Of a stretch of DNA of 64,000 bases, positions 8,741 through 18,467 are shown one piece after another. The DNA comes from Microterricola pindariensis (lineage in GTDB: Bacteria; Actinomycetota; Actinomycetes; Actinomycetales; Microbacteriaceae), in the NCBI RefSeq assembly GCF_002936985.1, contig NZ_MPZN01000005.1, positions 1-64,000 of the forward strand. Reading direction: 5' to 3'. The position numbers were made by a program, and so were the translations under genes. Below the pieces are notes generated by a model that was given only the letters and a program-made list of their open reading frames with translations, had not been told where the DNA came from and made no database searches. How positions within the stretch are numbered: position 1 is the first letter of the stretch; every line of letters starts with the position of its first letter.

Positions 8741-10102
8741 CTAGAGCGGGAGACGCTCGCGCACGACGTCGGCGAGGCTGTGGGCGAGCCGGTCGGCGGT
8801 GGCCTGGTCGGCCGCCTCCACCATGACACGCACCATCGGCTCGGTGCCGGATGGTCGCAGCAGCACGCGCCCGGTGTCACCCAGCTCGGCCTCGGCGGCA
8901 CGCACGGCCTCCGCGATGCCCTCGTCACCGTGCATGGCGGTGTGGTTGACGCCGCGCACGTTCACGAGGATCTGCGGGAACACCGTCATCACGCTGGCGA
9001 GCTCGGCGATGGACTTGCCGGTGCGAGCCATCTCGGCCACCAGGTGCAGGCCGGTCAGCACGCCGTCGCCGGTCGTCGCGTACTCGGTCATGATCACGTG
9101 GCCGGACTGCTCCCCGCCGAGCGCCAGCTTGTCGGCGTTCAGCTCCTCGAGCACGTACCGGTCCCCGACCTTGGTCTCGACCATGGTGATGTCGTTGGCC
9201 GCCATCGCCTTGCGCAGGCCGAGGTTGCTCATCACCGTCGCAACGAGGGTGTCCTTGGTGAGGTGGCCGCGCTCCTTCATCGCCAACGCGAGGATGGCCA
9301 TGATCTGGTCGCCATCGATGATGTTGCCCTCGTGGTCGACGGCCAGGCAGCGGTCCGCGTCGCCGTCGTGGGCGATGCCGACGTCAGCGCCGTGCTCGAG
9401 CACGGCCTTGGCCAGGTTGTCGAGGTGCGTGGAGCCGACACCGTCGTTGATGTTCATGCCGTCGGGGTCTGCGCCGATCAGCGTCACGGTGGCGCCTGCC
9501 ATCGTGAACACCTCGGGCGAGACGCCGGATGCCGCGCCGTGCGCGCAGTCGAGGACGACGTGGATGCCCTCGAGGCGGTTCGGCAGCGTGCTGAGCAGGT
9601 GCAGGACGTAGCGGTCCTCGGCATCCGCGAACCGGCGGATGCGGCCGACGTCGCCGCCGGTGGGCAGCAGCACCTCCTTGTGGAGGTAGTCCTCGATGCG
9701 GTCCTCGACCTCATCGGGAAGCTTGGTGCCGCCGAAGGCAAAGAACTTGATGCCGTTGTCGGGGGCGGGGTTGTGCGATGCGGAGAGCATCACACCGAAG
9801 TCTGCGCCGATATCGGCGATCAGGAAGGCCGCGGCGGGAGTGGGCAACACCCCGGCGTCGAGAACATCGACGCCAGAGGAGGCGAGTCCGGCCGAAACGG
9901 CGGCGGTGAGGAACTCACCGGATATGCGCGGGTCGCGAGCGACGACCGCGACGGGCCGACGCCCGGAGGCGGCGCGTTCTTCTGCATGGTGCCCCTTGGT
10001 GAGCACCGCGGCAGCGGCCTGGGCGAGGCCCAGGGCCAGGTCAGCCGTGAGTTCACGGTTGGCCAGGCCCCGGACGCCGTCCGTGCCAAAGAGTCGAGGC
10101 AA
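8741..10102 (-). CDS. glmM: Phosphoglucosamine mutase
   Basis: GlmM converts glucosamine-6-phosphate to glucosamine-1-phosphate, directly using the product of GlmS. The phosphoserine loop is [16 protein letters not shown], the Mg site [11 protein letters not shown] and the phosphate-binding [12 protein letters not shown] at the C-terminus. 453 aa, normal. The only start that keeps the conserved N-terminus [11 protein letters not shown] is TTG at 10102, an infrequent start codon. It lies 27 bp after rpsI on the same strand and is probably co-transcribed with rplM-rpsI. Confidence 0.97.
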   Translation of the reverse strand: MPRLFGTDGVRGLANRELTADLALGLAQAAAAVLTKGHHAEERAASGRRPVAVVARDPRISGEFLTAAVSAGLASSGVDVLDAGVLPTPAAAFLIADIGADFGVMLSASHNPAPDNGIKFFAFGGTKLPDEVEDRIEDYLHKEVLLPTGGDVGRIRRFADAEDRYVLHLLSTLPNRLEGIHVVLDCAHGAASGVSPEVFTMAGATVTLIGADPDGMNINDGVGSTHLDNLAKAVLEHGADVGIAHDGDADRCLAVDHEGNIIDGDQIMAILALAMKERGHLTKDTLVATVMSNLGLRKAMAANDITMVETKVGDRYVLEELNADKLALGGEQSGHVIMTEYATTGDGVLTGLHLVAEMARTGKSIAELASVMTVFPQILVNVRGVNHTAMHGDEGIAEAVRAAEAELGDTGRVLLRPSGTEPMVRVMVEAADQATADRLAHSLADVVRERLPL

Positions 10103-10129
10103 AGCCTGATACTCCCTGTGAAACGCCGG

Positions 10130-10612
10130 TTAGCGCTTCGAGAACTGCGAGGCCTTGCGGGCCTTCTTGAGACCAGCCTTCTTGCGCTCGATGACGCGTG
10201 CGTCACGAGTGAGGAAGCCGGCCTTCTTCAGGATCGCGCGGTTGTTCTCGCGGTCGATCTCGTTGAGTGCACGCGCGATGGCGAGGCGCAGTGCGCCAGC
10301 CTGGCCCGAGGGGCCGCCGCCGGTGACCTTGGCGACCACGTCGTAGGCGCCGACGAGGTCGAGCACCTTGAAGGGGTCGGTGATGAGCTGCTGGTGCAGC
10401 TTGTTGGGGAAGTACTCGGCGAACTCGCGCTTGTTCACGCTGAGCGTGCCCGAGCCGGGAACGAGGCGCACGCGGGCGATGGCCTGCTTGCGACGGCCGA
10501 CGGCTGCGCCGCCAACGTTCAGCACGGCGCGGGGAGCCTTGGGGGCTGCCTCGGCCGGCGTCTCGGTGGAGTAGCTCTCCGGAGCGTCAATCTGGTCTGC
10601 GATCGTAGCCAC
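10130..10612 (-). CDS. rpsI: 30S ribosomal protein S9
   Basis: S9 (uS9) contacts the P-site tRNA through its C-terminal tail, which here ends in the expected basic [12 protein letters not shown]. The conserved [17 protein letters not shown] opens the fold at about residue 38; the first 35 residues form a Glu/Ala/Pro-rich leader common in actinobacterial S9. 160 aa, GTG start. Second gene of rplM-rpsI. Confidence 0.98.
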   Translation of the reverse strand: MATIADQIDAPESYSTETPAEAAPKAPRAVLNVGGAAVGRRKQAIARVRLVPGSGTLSVNKREFAEYFPNKLHQQLITDPFKVLDLVGAYDVVAKVTGGGPSGQAGALRLAIARALNEIDRENNRAILKKAGFLTRDARVIERKKAGLKKARKASQFSKR

Positions 10613-10664
10613 GATGGTGGTAATCCTTTGTCTTAGAAGTCGAGAAGTCTGGGGCCGAGGTGCT

Positions 10665-11111
10665 CTACTGAGCGACCTGGGTCAGGGTGTACGGCACCGG
10701 CTGCTGCGCGGCGTGCGGGTGCTCGGAGCCTGCGTAGACCTTGAGCTTCTTGAGCTGAGCGCGGCCGAGGGAGTTCTTCGGCAGCATTCCGCGGATCGCC
10801 TTCTCGACGGCGCGCTCGGGGTTCTTCTCGAGCAGCTCGGAGTAGGTGACAGCCGTCAGTCCGCCCGGGTAACCCGAGTGGCGGTAGGCCTTCTTCTGGT
10901 CGAGCTTGGCGCCGGTGAGGGCGACCTTGTCGGCGTTGATGATGATGACGAAGTCACCCATGTCCATGTGGGGGGTGAAGGTCGCCTTGTTCTTGCCGCG
11001 GAGGATCACTGCGGCGTGGCTTGCGAGACGGCCGAGAACGACGTCAGCTGCGTCAATGATGACCCAGCTGCGCGAAACTTCGGAAGCCTTCGGGGTGTAA
11101 GTGCGCGTCAC
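10665..11111 (-). CDS. rplM: 50S ribosomal protein L13
   Basis: L13 (uL13) is an early-binding large-subunit assembly protein. I place the start at the GTG at 11111, giving 148 aa beginning VTRTYTPK, the usual actinobacterial N-terminus; a longer open frame to 11201 would run through the leader hairpin and has no family likeness. Conserved [18 protein letters not shown], the [12 protein letters not shown] strand and [11 protein letters not shown] are present. 53 bp upstream of rpsI. Confidence 0.97.
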   Translation of the reverse strand: MTRTYTPKASEVSRSWVIIDAADVVLGRLASHAAVILRGKNKATFTPHMDMGDFVIIINADKVALTGAKLDQKKAYRHSGYPGGLTAVTYSELLEKNPERAVEKAIRGMLPKNSLGRAQLKKLKVYAGSEHPHAAQQPVPYTLTQVAQ

Positions 11112-11165
11112 TGTAGTGGCTGCTTTCTGTGTCGAACGGAGGTGTTCGTGAATCCCGCTCCGGGC

Positions 11166-11183
11166 GTGTTCCAGATGGAACAC
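11166..11183. promoter_or_regulatory. Palindromic leader hairpin upstream of rplM
   Basis: GTGTTCC-AGAT-GGAACAC is a perfect 7-bp stem with a 4-base loop, about 60 nt downstream of the predicted promoter and 54 nt before the rplM start. It lies inside the 5-prime leader, so it may be an r-protein autoregulatory element. This is inference. Confidence 0.45.
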
Positions 11184-11241
11184 AAACGATGGAGGGCTCA
11201 CGTTCGGGGGCCCGGCCAGCTAGCCGAGACACCAAGGATCA

Positions 11242-11270
11242 ATACTAGACGGTCGGAGGCCTGCAGGCAA
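11242..11270 (-). promoter_or_regulatory. Predicted promoter of rplM-rpsI
   Basis: Reading on the minus strand: TTGCCT (11265-11270), 17-bp spacer, TAGTAT (11242-11247). It sits between the truA stop and the rplM start, implying a leader of about 120 nt. Confidence 0.6.
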
Positions 11271-11316
11271 TTCGCCCGGTGGATCGCCGGGAGCGCTTCG
11301 CGGGCGGATGCCGCTC

Positions 11317-12207
11317 CTAGAGCGCGCGGTGGGCGCGCGTCTCGGCGGCCCGCAGCGCGAGGGCGGCGTCATCCGGGTAGCCGACCTGGGTCAGTACGAG
11401 CCCGCGGGCGGGCATCACCTTGAACGCGGCGGTGCGCTCCCCCGCGTCGCGCAGCTCGAGCAGGCGCTCGACGCTCATCCGGCCCTCGCCGACCGCGACG
11501 CAGCCGCCGACGAGCGCCCGCACCATGCTGTGGCAGAAGGCATCGGCCTGCAGCGAGGCGACGAGCACGCCGTCGTCGTCGCGCCGCCAGGAGAAGGTCT
11601 GCAGGGTGCGGATGGTGGTGGCCATCGGTTTGGGCTTGCAGTAGGCGGCGAAGTCGTGCAGCCCGCAGAGGGCCTGCGCCACCTGTTCCATCGGGGCGAT
11701 GTCGTGCCGGCCGGGCAGCCACGTCGTCCGGGTGCGCTGCAGCGGGTCGCGCAGCGATTCGGCGTCGGCGATGCGGTACTCGTAGCGGCGCCAGAGCGCG
11801 CCGAAGCGGGCGTCGAAGCCCTCCGGGGCGATGCTCGCCGCCGTGATGACGATCTCGCCGCGCTGGCCCAGGATGCCGTTCAGGCGCCGCGCCAAGGCCG
11901 CGGCGGCGTCGGTGTCGGCCGCTCGCGCGTTCCGACCGCGCGGCGGGCGGAGCAGGCTGTCGGCCTGCTCCGGGCTGAGGTCGAGGTGCGCGACCTGGCC
12001 GGTCGCGTGCACACCGGCATCCGTGCGTCCGGCGACGGTGAGCCGAGGAATGGGCGGATTCCGCTGCAGGATCGTGGCCAGCGCCGACTCGATGTCGCCC
12101 TGCACGGTGCGAAGGATGGGCTGAATTCCCCAGCCGTTGAAGTTCGTTCCGTCGTAGGCGATATCGAGGCGGATGCGGACACCGTCCGCCTGAAACTGCT
12201 CACTCAC
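11317..12207 (-). CDS. truA: tRNA pseudouridine synthase A
   Basis: TruA forms pseudouridine at positions 38-40 of the anticodon stem-loop. The catalytic Asp lies in GRTDAGVHATGQVAH, preceded by IAYDGTNFNGWG. The GTG start at 12207 gives 296 aa; the frame extends far upstream but only through the out-of-frame acetyltransferase gene. Conserved F-CHSMVRALVGG (here AFCHSMVRALVGG) and the VTAAS-PEGFDARF segment (here ITAASIAPEGFDARF) are seen. It follows the acetyltransferase by 28 bp and precedes rplM. Confidence 0.95.
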   Translation of the reverse strand: MSEQFQADGVRIRLDIAYDGTNFNGWGIQPILRTVQGDIESALATILQRNPPIPRLTVAGRTDAGVHATGQVAHLDLSPEQADSLLRPPRGRNARAADTDAAAALARRLNGILGQRGEIVITAASIAPEGFDARFGALWRRYEYRIADAESLRDPLQRTRTTWLPGRHDIAPMEQVAQALCGLHDFAAYCKPKPMATTIRTLQTFSWRRDDDGVLVASLQADAFCHSMVRALVGGCVAVGEGRMSVERLLELRDAGERTAAFKVMPARGLVLTQVGYPDDAALALRAAETRAHRAL

Positions 12208-12235
12208 GGCATCAAGTCTATGAGACGGCCGAATC

Positions 12236-13330
12236 TCAGAAGACCGAGACGAGGGCAAGCCGCCGCTCCCCCGCCCGGAAGCCGAGCCGCTCGTACAGGG
12301 TGTGCGCCTGGGTCGGGCTGTCCGCGTCGACGTCGAGGATCGCCAGCTCCAGCCCGGCGTCCTGGGCGGCACGGAGCGTTGCGGCGATGCAGGCCGGCGC
12401 GATGCCCCGGCCGCGGTGGCTCCGCACCGTCCCGATCCGGTCGATGTACACGCTGCGGAGGCCCCGGGCGTTCCCGTCGTCCTCGTTGACGCTGGCCAGG
12501 GAGAAGCCGACGACGCGCGTTCGCGGACGGCCGCCGTCCCCCGCCTCGTCGACGACCGCCAACCAGGAGAGGTCGGGCCGGAACACCTCGCCGGTGATCC
12601 AGCGCTCCCACGACTCCGCGGCCTTGGGCTGGTTGCCCCAGTGGTCGCGGAACGCGTCGTTCCTCGCCTCCAAGGCACCTGCGGAGAGCTCGGCGGTGAA
12701 CGGCACGATGCGCACGCCGCTCGGCGCGGGCAGGGCGGGGATCGCGACGTCGAGCCCCCGGCGCATGGTGCTGAAGTAGCGGGTCACTCGCAGCCCGAGC
12801 CGGAGCGCCACCGAGATAGCGCCCCGGCTGGCCTCCTCGCGGAACGCGGTGATCCAGCCGGGCAGGCGGGCATCGGATGCCGCGAGCCGCTGCAGGGCGC
12901 GGCCGTGTTGCCAGGCCATCAGCTCCCGGCCGATGCCGTGCTCGCGCCAGAGCGGGTGCACGCTGCCCAGCAGGTACACCTGCACCCGCTCGCCGGCCCC
13001 GGGCGCCTCCGCGACGACGCCGTACGCCAACACGGTGCCGTCGGCGCCGAGCGCCACCAGCGTGTCTCTGGCCGCATCGATGTGCGCGGCCCGGAGGTTG
13101 CCCGCGATCCACTCGCGCGTGGTGAACCAGTCGGGGTGGTCGGCCTCGTCGACCGCGCGCTGCAGGACGGCGATGCCGTCCAGGTCGTCCAGCGATGCGG
13201 GCCGCCAGAGCGCCACCTCCGGGTGCCGCGGCATCCGCAGCTCGGCCGGGGCGCTCACCCGCTCGCTCAGGGAGGAGAGTGACCGGGGTGAAAGGGACGT
13301 CGACGTGGCCGTGGCGTTCATGCCTTCCAC
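12236..13330 (-). CDS. Tandem GNAT acetyltransferase, mycothiol-synthase-like architecture
   Basis: A 364-aa protein with two GNAT folds. The first (about residues 40-170) has a degenerate acetyl-CoA loop, HPLWREHGIGREL; the second (about 195-360) has an intact one, RSHRGRGIAPACI, followed by LYERLGFRAGERR. This double-domain plan and size are shared with mycothiol synthase MshD, but also with many uncharacterised actinobacterial acetyltransferases; the substrate cannot be told from sequence. It sits between the rplQ terminator and truA, places that are adjacent in many relatives, so it may be an insertion. Residues 1-35 are Ser/Thr-rich and perhaps not translated from the first ATG. Confidence 0.8.
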   Translation of the reverse strand: MEGMNATATSTSLSPRSLSSLSERVSAPAELRMPRHPEVALWRPASLDDLDGIAVLQRAVDEADHPDWFTTREWIAGNLRAAHIDAARDTLVALGADGTVLAYGVVAEAPGAGERVQVYLLGSVHPLWREHGIGRELMAWQHGRALQRLAASDARLPGWITAFREEASRGAISVALRLGLRVTRYFSTMRRGLDVAIPALPAPSGVRIVPFTAELSAGALEARNDAFRDHWGNQPKAAESWERWITGEVFRPDLSWLAVVDEAGDGGRPRTRVVGFSLASVNEDDGNARGLRSVYIDRIGTVRSHRGRGIAPACIAATLRAAQDAGLELAILDVDADSPTQAHTLYERLGFRAGERRLALVSVF

Positions 13331-13388
13331 CCTAGGCCAGCCCGCCGGCCGGTCTCCCGGGGCCGCACGGCCCGGGCGGCGGGCACGA

Positions 13389-13421
13389 CGAAGGGCCCCG
13401 GACAGTGTCCGGGGCCCTTCG
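13389..13421 (-). terminator. Rho-independent terminator after rplQ
   Basis: CGAAGGGCCCCGGAC and GTCCGGGGCCCTTCG form a perfect 15-bp stem with a 3-base loop, 26 bp beyond the rplQ stop. The T-run is short, as is usual in high-GC actinobacteria. It closes the infA-rplQ transcription unit. Confidence 0.85.
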
Positions 13422-13446
13422 GCTGAATCAGGTGAAGCGAGGCGCC

Positions 13447-13980
13447 TTATTCGGCGGCCTTCTCCTCGGCCGGAGCCTCGGTGGCCTCAGCCTCGGTGGC
13501 CTCAGCCTCAACGACCTCGACGGTCTCCTCGGCCGGGGCGACGGCCTCGGCCGGTGCCTCGACGGGAGCCTCAGCAGCTGCAGCAGCAGCGGCCTTCTTG
13601 GCCGACTTCGGCTTGGCGACGACGGGCTCGAGAACGAGCTCGATCTGCACCATGGGGGCGTTGTCACCCTTGCGGAAGCCGAGCTTCGTGATGCGGGTGT
13701 AGCCACCCTCACGCTCTGCAACCTGGGGGGCGATCACGGTGAACAGCTCGTGCACGACGGTCTTGTCGCCGATGCTGGCCAGGACGCGACGACGTGCGTG
13801 CAGGTCGCCCTTCTTGGCGAAGGTCACAAAGCGCTCAGCAACGGGCTGCAGGCGCTTGGCCTTGGTCTCCGTGGTCTTGATCGACTTGTGCGTGAACAGG
13901 GCGGCAGCCAGGTTAGCGAGCATGAGGCGCTCGTGTGCCGGACCGCCTCCGAGGCGGGGGCCCTTAGTAGGCTTAGGCAT
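13447..13980 (-). CDS. rplQ: 50S ribosomal protein L17 with acidic C-terminal extension
   Basis: L17 (bL17) surrounds the peptide-exit side of the large subunit. The core, residues 1 to about 118, starts [20 protein letters not shown] and includes [19 protein letters not shown]. From about 119 to 177 it carries an Ala/Glu/Val-rich tail (for example [18 protein letters not shown]) that is probably disordered. Usual bacterial L17 is 115-130 aa. Last gene before the terminator at 13389-13421; 65 bp after rpoA. Confidence 0.97.
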   Translation of the reverse strand: MPKPTKGPRLGGGPAHERLMLANLAAALFTHKSIKTTETKAKRLQPVAERFVTFAKKGDLHARRRVLASIGDKTVVHELFTVIAPQVAEREGGYTRITKLGFRKGDNAPMVQIELVLEPVVAKPKSAKKAAAAAAAEAPVEAPAEAVAPAEETVEVVEAEATEAEATEAPAEEKAAE

Positions 13981-14045
13981 TTTCTATGTCTCCAGTATCA
14001 AATGTGGTGGGAAGCTCTGCGACGAGCCGCGGGTAGCGCGAAACG

Positions 14046-15035
14046 CTAGTTGGTCTCGTCTTCGAAGCCGCTGTAGAAGTGGGCGCCGTCGAATCCAGGA
14101 ACGGAGTCCTTGAGCGACAGGCCGAGCTCTACGAGCTTGTCCTTGACCTCATCCACCGACTTCTGTCCGAAGTTGCGGATGTTCATGAGCTGGGTCTCCG
14201 AGAGGGCGACCAGTTCGCTCACGTTGTTGATGCCCTCGCGCTTCAGGCAGTTGTACGAGCGCACCGAGAGGTCGAGGTCTTCGATCGGAATCGACAGCTC
14301 GCTCGAGAGGACGGCGTCGACGGGAGCCGGGCCGATCTCGATGCCCTCAGCAGCGGTGTTCAGCTCGCGGGCGAGGCCGAACAGCTCGGTCAGCGTACGA
14401 CCAGCGGATGCGATTGCATCGCGCGGGCTGATGGCCGACTTGGTCTCGACGTCGACCACGAGGCGGTCGAAGTCAGTGCGCTCACCGGCACGAGTTGCCT
14501 CGACGCGGTAGGTCACCTTGAGAACGGGCGAGTAGATCGAGTCGACCGGAATCTGGCCAGCCTCGGAGTACTCGTTGCGGTTCTGCGTCGCGGACACGTA
14601 GCCGCGGCCGCGCTCGATGGTGAGCTCGAGCTCGAACTTGGCGGTGTCGTTGAGCGTCGCAATGACGAGCTCGGGGTTGTGCACCTCGACGCCGGCCGGA
14701 GCCGAGATGTCGGCGGCGGTGACCTCACCGGCGCCCTGCTTGCGCAGGTAAGCGGTGATGGGCTCGTCGTGCTCGCTCGAGACGACCAGACCCTTGATGT
14801 TCAAGATGATCTCGGTGACGTCTTCCTTCACACCGGGAACGGTGGTGAATTCGTGGAGAACGCCATCAATGCGGATGCTGGTGACAGCAGCGCCGGGGAT
14901 CGAGGAAAGCAGGGTGCGGCGAAGCGAGTTGCCGAGGGTGTAACCGAAGCCGGGCTCGAGGGGCTCGATAACGAACCGCGAGCGGAATTCGGAAATGTTC
15001 TCTTCGGTAAGCGTTGGACGCTGTGCAATAAGCAC
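14046..15035 (-). CDS. rpoA: DNA-directed RNA polymerase subunit alpha
   Basis: The alpha subunit dimerises to start RNA polymerase assembly and contacts activators and UP elements. The N-terminal domain ([26 protein letters not shown]) and the C-terminal helix-hairpin-helix domain ([20 protein letters not shown]) are complete; 329 aa. GTG start at 15035. A 160-bp spacer with a strong hairpin separates it from rpsK, so rpoA may be attenuated or processed relative to the upstream ribosomal genes. Confidence 0.98.
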   Translation of the reverse strand: MLIAQRPTLTEENISEFRSRFVIEPLEPGFGYTLGNSLRRTLLSSIPGAAVTSIRIDGVLHEFTTVPGVKEDVTEIILNIKGLVVSSEHDEPITAYLRKQGAGEVTAADISAPAGVEVHNPELVIATLNDTAKFELELTIERGRGYVSATQNRNEYSEAGQIPVDSIYSPVLKVTYRVEATRAGERTDFDRLVVDVETKSAISPRDAIASAGRTLTELFGLARELNTAAEGIEIGPAPVDAVLSSELSIPIEDLDLSVRSYNCLKREGINNVSELVALSETQLMNIRNFGQKSVDEVKDKLVELGLSLKDSVPGFDGAHFYSGFEDETN

Positions 15036-15133
15036 TATTGATTCCTTTCGGCTAAGTGTCCGCTATATGACACTTGCGTTGTCGACCGGGTAGCTGGCCC
15101 GGCGTTGTTGAATTGTGTAAGGAACTGTCCACG

Positions 15134-15179
15134 GCCCGAGCCTGCCGGGCTCCCCGAGGAGGGCCAGGCAGGCTCAGGC
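15134..15179 (-). promoter_or_regulatory. Intercistronic hairpin between rpsK and rpoA
   Basis: GAGCCTGCC (15138-15146) pairs with GGCAGGCTC (15167-15175); the outer GCC/GGC bases extend the stem with one mismatch. The same stem sequence recurs in the rplO-secY spacer. It may attenuate or stabilise the rpoA transcript. Confidence 0.6.
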
Positions 15180-15195
15180 TAGGACGAAGAGTGCG

Positions 15196-15594
15196 TTATA
15201 CGCGGCGACGCTTGGGCGGGCGGCATCCGTTGTGAGCCTGGGGCGTCACATCGTTGATGGAGCCAACCTCGAGGCCCGCGGCCTGAAGCGAACGAATCGC
15301 CGTCTCGCGACCCGAACCCGGGCCCTTGACGAAGACGTCAACCTTCTTCATGCCGTGCTCCTGCGCCTGACGCGCAGCCGACTCGGCGGCGAGCTGTGCG
15401 GCGAACGGGGTCGACTTGCGCGAACCCTTGAAGCCGACGGCGCCCGACGATGCCCAGCTGATAACAGCTCCGCTGGGGTCGGTGATCGAAACGATCGTGT
15501 TGTTGAAGGTGCTCTTGATGTGGGCCTGGCCCACAGCAATGTTCTTCTTTTCTTTCTTGCGTGGCTTACGTGCGGCCGACTTGGGTGCTGCCAT
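15196..15594 (-). CDS. rpsK: 30S ribosomal protein S11
   Basis: S11 (uS11) lies on the small-subunit platform next to the E-site mRNA. The family core [21 protein letters not shown] and the basic C-terminus CRPPKRRRV are intact. 132 aa, typical. Separated from rpsM by 41 bp. Confidence 0.98.
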   Translation of the reverse strand: MAAPKSAARKPRKKEKKNIAVGQAHIKSTFNNTIVSITDPSGAVISWASSGAVGFKGSRKSTPFAAQLAAESAARQAQEHGMKKVDVFVKGPGSGRETAIRSLQAAGLEVGSINDVTPQAHNGCRPPKRRRV

Positions 15595-15635
15595 GATTTC
15601 TCCTGAATCCTAGAGGGGAGGTCGCTGGCCGGGGC

Positions 15636-16010
15636 CTAGCGAGCCTTCTTCTTGCCGGCGACGGTGCGCTTCGGGCCCTTGCGGGTACGAGCGTTGGTCT
15701 TGGTGCGCTGTCCGCGCACGGGCAGGCCGCGACGGTGGCGGATGCCCTCGTAGGATCCGATCTCAACCTTGCGGCGGATGTCGGCGGCGACCTCGCGGCG
15801 AAGGTCACCCTCTACCTTGAAGTTGCCCTCGATGTAGTCGCGAAGTGCAACGAGCTGGTCGTCGCTGAGGTCCTTGACGCGGATGTTTCCGTCGATCTCG
15901 GTGTCAGCGAGGGTCTTGAGCGCACTCGTGCGCCCAACACCGTAAATGTAGGTCAGTGCGATCTCCACGCGCTTTTCGCGCGGGATGTCTACGCCTGCAA
16001 GACGTGCCAT
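15636..16010 (-). CDS. rpsM: 30S ribosomal protein S13
   Basis: S13 (uS13) makes the head bridge to L5 and the P-site t[23 protein letters not shown] opens the protein, [20 protein letters not shown] closes the conserved part and the tail KKKAR is basic. 124 aa. It follows rpmJ after about 150 bp with no clear terminator. Confidence 0.98.
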   Translation of the reverse strand: MARLAGVDIPREKRVEIALTYIYGVGRTSALKTLADTEIDGNIRVKDLSDDQLVALRDYIEGNFKVEGDLRREVAADIRRKVEIGSYEGIRHRRGLPVRGQRTKTNARTRKGPKRTVAGKKKAR

Positions 16011-16159
16011 GGTGGCTTCTCCTGTGGATGAGTGGAGGTGTGGTGCATTCCCGGTGCCACGGCCTCCAACCGTGGGTGTCCCCTGGGCGTCAGACGCTCA
16101 GGTTCTTGGAAATGCGTTGCGGTGTTGAGTTGTGTATCTGCCCCGTGAAGGAGGAGAGA

Positions 16160-16276
16160 CTAGCCCTGACGCTGCTTGTGGCGCGGGTTGCTCTTGCAGA
16201 TGACCATGACGCGGCCGTTGCGGCGAATCACCTTGCAGTGCTCGCAGATCGGCTTAACGCTGGGGTTGACCTTCAT
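16160..16276 (-). CDS. rpmJ: 50S ribosomal protein L36
   Basis: A 38-residue protein, [16 protein letters not shown] at the start and [11 protein letters not shown] at the end. The four zinc ligands of the C+ form are present: Cys11, Cys14, Cys27 and His33, so this is the zinc-binding paralogue rather than the zinc-free one. It lies between infA and rpsM, the standard position. Confidence 0.97.
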   Translation of the reverse strand: MKVNPSVKPICEHCKVIRRNGRVMVICKSNPRHKQRQG

Positions 16277-16345
16277 TGTGGTTCCTTGTTTTTTCGCTGT
16301 CTTCGTACTCGCGGGATGCCGCGAGCCGTTACTTCCAGCAGCCCG

Positions 16346-16567
16346 TTACTTGTAGCGGTAAACGATCCGACCACGGGTCAGGTCGTAGGGGCTCAGCTCC
16401 ACAATCACGCGGTCCTCTGGGAGGATGCGGATGTAGTGCTGACGCATCTTGCCCGAGATGTGGGCAAGAACCTTGTGTCCGTTGGTGAGCTCTACGCGAA
16501 ACATCGCGTTGGGCAGAGCTTCTACCACCGAGCCCTCGATTTCGATGACGCCGTCTTTTTTGGCCAT
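16346..16567 (-). CDS. infA: Translation initiation factor IF-1
   Basis: IF-1 occupies the ribosomal A site during initiation. The 73-aa OB-fold begins [38 protein letters not shown] and the C-terminal [16 protein letters not shown] are canonical. The start at 16567 was chosen over a 39-codon upstream extension that has no homology and overlaps the promoter leader. First gene of the infA-rplQ unit, with a promoter at 16684-16713. Confidence 0.98.
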   Translation of the reverse strand: MAKKDGVIEIEGSVVEALPNAMFRVELTNGHKVLAHISGKMRQHYIRILPEDRVIVELSPYDLTRGRIVYRYK

Positions 16568-16683
16568 AGCCTCTTCGTCGCTACTAAGTAATGGATGCTG
16601 ATCGTGCGTTTGTTCCGGTGTTTTCGACCAGCTGGGAACAGCTAACTGAGGCACGCAAAACGTGCACAAAACACCAAGGGTCA

Positions 16684-16713
16684 ATCTTATGCGATGAGCA
16701 CGGATTTTGCCAA
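16684..16713 (-). promoter_or_regulatory. Predicted promoter of infA-rpmJ-rpsM-rpsK
   Basis: On the minus strand: TTGGCA (16708-16713), 18-bp spacer, TAAGAT (16684-16689). It lies between ptsI and infA and implies a leader of about 110 nt. Confidence 0.6.
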
Positions 16714-16753
16714 GTCAGGGGGTATCATTCCCGAACTCTGCTCGTCTGTGCGC

Positions 16754-18412
16754 TCAGCGGATGCCGTCGGCGTAGGCCCGGGCAGCGGCGTGTGCCTCTG
16801 CGGCTCCGTCGGCGGACAGCGCCGCCTCGGCCAGGGCCGCGGCCTGCGCGGAGTCGAAGCGGAGCAGCGAGGCCCGCACGTCGGCGATCGCAGCGGGCGA
16901 CATCGACAAGGTGGTCGCGCCGAGGCCGACGAGCACGACGGCCAGCAGCGGATCGGCCGCGGCCTCGCCGCAGATCCCGACCGGCTTGCCGCTGGCCCGG
17001 CCGGCCGCTCCCACCTCGGCGATCAGGCGGAGCACGGCGGGGTTCCACGGGCTTTGCAGCGCGGCGACGGTGCCGAGCAGGCGGTCGGCGGCCAGCGTGT
17101 ACTGGGTCAGGTCGTTGGTGCCGATCGACGCGAAGTCGCTCGCCCGCAGGATCCTGTCAGCCAGGAGCGCGGCGGAGGGCACCTCGACCATCACACCGGC
17201 CACCCGGATGCCGAGCTCGTGGGCGAGAGCGCTGAAGTACTCGGCCTCCTCCACGGTGGACACCATGGGAGCCATCACCCAGAGATCGGCGTTGGTCTCC
17301 GCATCGGCGGCGGCCAGCGCGCTTAGCTGATCGCGCAGGATCTCCTCGTGGGCGCGCAGCGCGCGAATGCCGCGCAGCCCGAGCGCCGGGTTGTCTTCAT
17401 GCCCGTCGTCCAGGAAGGCGAGCGGTTTGTCCGCTCCGGCGTCGAGCACGCGCACGACGACCTTCTTGCCGTCGAACGCCTGCAGCAGGCGGCCGTACTC
17501 GAGCTGCTGCTCTGCGACGGTCGGCGCGGTCGCCGCGTCGAGGAAGAGGAACTCGGTGCGGAACAGCCCGACCCCCTCTGCGCCGGCGGCCAGCGCGGCG
17601 CCCGCGGCGTCCGCGGAGCCCAGGTTGGCCAGCAGCGGCACCGGGGTGCCGTCGGCGAGTGCACCCGGGGTGAGCGGTGCGCTGAGGCGGGCGGCCCTCG
17701 CGGCGCGCCTGGCCTCGGCATCCGCCAGCTCCTGCGGGGTCGGGTCGGTCACCAGCAGGTCGTTCTCGGCGTCCACGATGACTTCGTCGCCATCGCGAAG
17801 CACGCTCGCCCCGTCGGCGGCGACAATGGCGACGATGGCCTTGTCGCGGGCGAGGATCGCGGTGTGCGAGGTGGGCCCTCCCCCGATGGTGACGAGGGCG
17901 AGCACCTGCTCGAGGTCCAGCGTGGCGGTGTCGGCCGGGGCGAGGTCGCGGGCGACGAGGATGAACGGGTGGCCGGGGTCTGGCACACCGGGCGCCGGCT
18001 GGCCGAGCAGCTCGGCGATGACGCGCTGCGAGACGTCGTCGACGTCGGTGGCGCGCTCGGCCATGTAGCCGCCGAGGGCGAGGAGCTGGGCGCGGTAGGC
18101 GGCGTAGGCCTCGTGCACGGCGCGCTCGGCCGTCTTGCCGGCGTCGACGCGCGCATCGAGGTCGCTCTCCAGCATCGGGTCCTCGGCGAACATGGCCTGG
18201 GCTTCGAGCACCTCTGCTGCCGCGCCGCCCGCCTGCTCGCCGCGGCGGCGGAGCTCGGCGGCGACCGCGGCCAGTGCCTCTGCCGCGCGTGCCTTCTCCG
18301 CCGCGGGGCTCAGTGCGCTGGGCCTGTCCACCGGCTCCGGCAACGGCTCGGGCATGCGCACAACCCTGCCGATCGCGATTCCGCTTCCAATGCCGGTTCC
18401 GCTGACGTTCAT
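16754..18412 (-). CDS. ptsI: Phosphoenolpyruvate--protein phosphotransferase (enzyme I)
   Basis: Enzyme I takes phosphate from PEP and passes it to HPr at the head of the sugar phosphotransferase system. The phosphohistidine lies in GGPTSHTAILARDK, the PEP-binding barrel shows AAGAEGVGLFRTEFLF and the active-site cysteine is in GICGEAAADPL. 552 aa, near the usual 570. No HPr or EII gene is nearby; the gene sits alone between bcp and infA inside the ribosomal cluster, which is unusual. It could also serve a regulatory PTS. Confidence 0.93.
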   Translation of the reverse strand: MNVSGTGIGSGIAIGRVVRMPEPLPEPVDRPSALSPAAEKARAAEALAAVAAELRRRGEQAGGAAAEVLEAQAMFAEDPMLESDLDARVDAGKTAERAVHEAYAAYRAQLLALGGYMAERATDVDDVSQRVIAELLGQPAPGVPDPGHPFILVARDLAPADTATLDLEQVLALVTIGGGPTSHTAILARDKAIVAIVAADGASVLRDGDEVIVDAENDLLVTDPTPQELADAEARRAARAARLSAPLTPGALADGTPVPLLANLGSADAAGAALAAGAEGVGLFRTEFLFLDAATAPTVAEQQLEYGRLLQAFDGKKVVVRVLDAGADKPLAFLDDGHEDNPALGLRGIRALRAHEEILRDQLSALAAADAETNADLWVMAPMVSTVEEAEYFSALAHELGIRVAGVMVEVPSAALLADRILRASDFASIGTNDLTQYTLAADRLLGTVAALQSPWNPAVLRLIAEVGAAGRASGKPVGICGEAAADPLLAVVLVGLGATTLSMSPAAIADVRASLLRFDSAQAAALAEAALSADGAAEAHAAARAYADGIR

Positions 18413-18467
18413 GCGCCTACCCTAACCGCTCGGCCCGATGATGTGAATCGATGGCGGTGATCCCCGC

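Noticed and set aside
8308-8826. 172-codon plus-strand open frame in the coaA-glmM spacer
   Set aside because: Runs into glmM antisense and crosses dispersed repeats; no coding signal.
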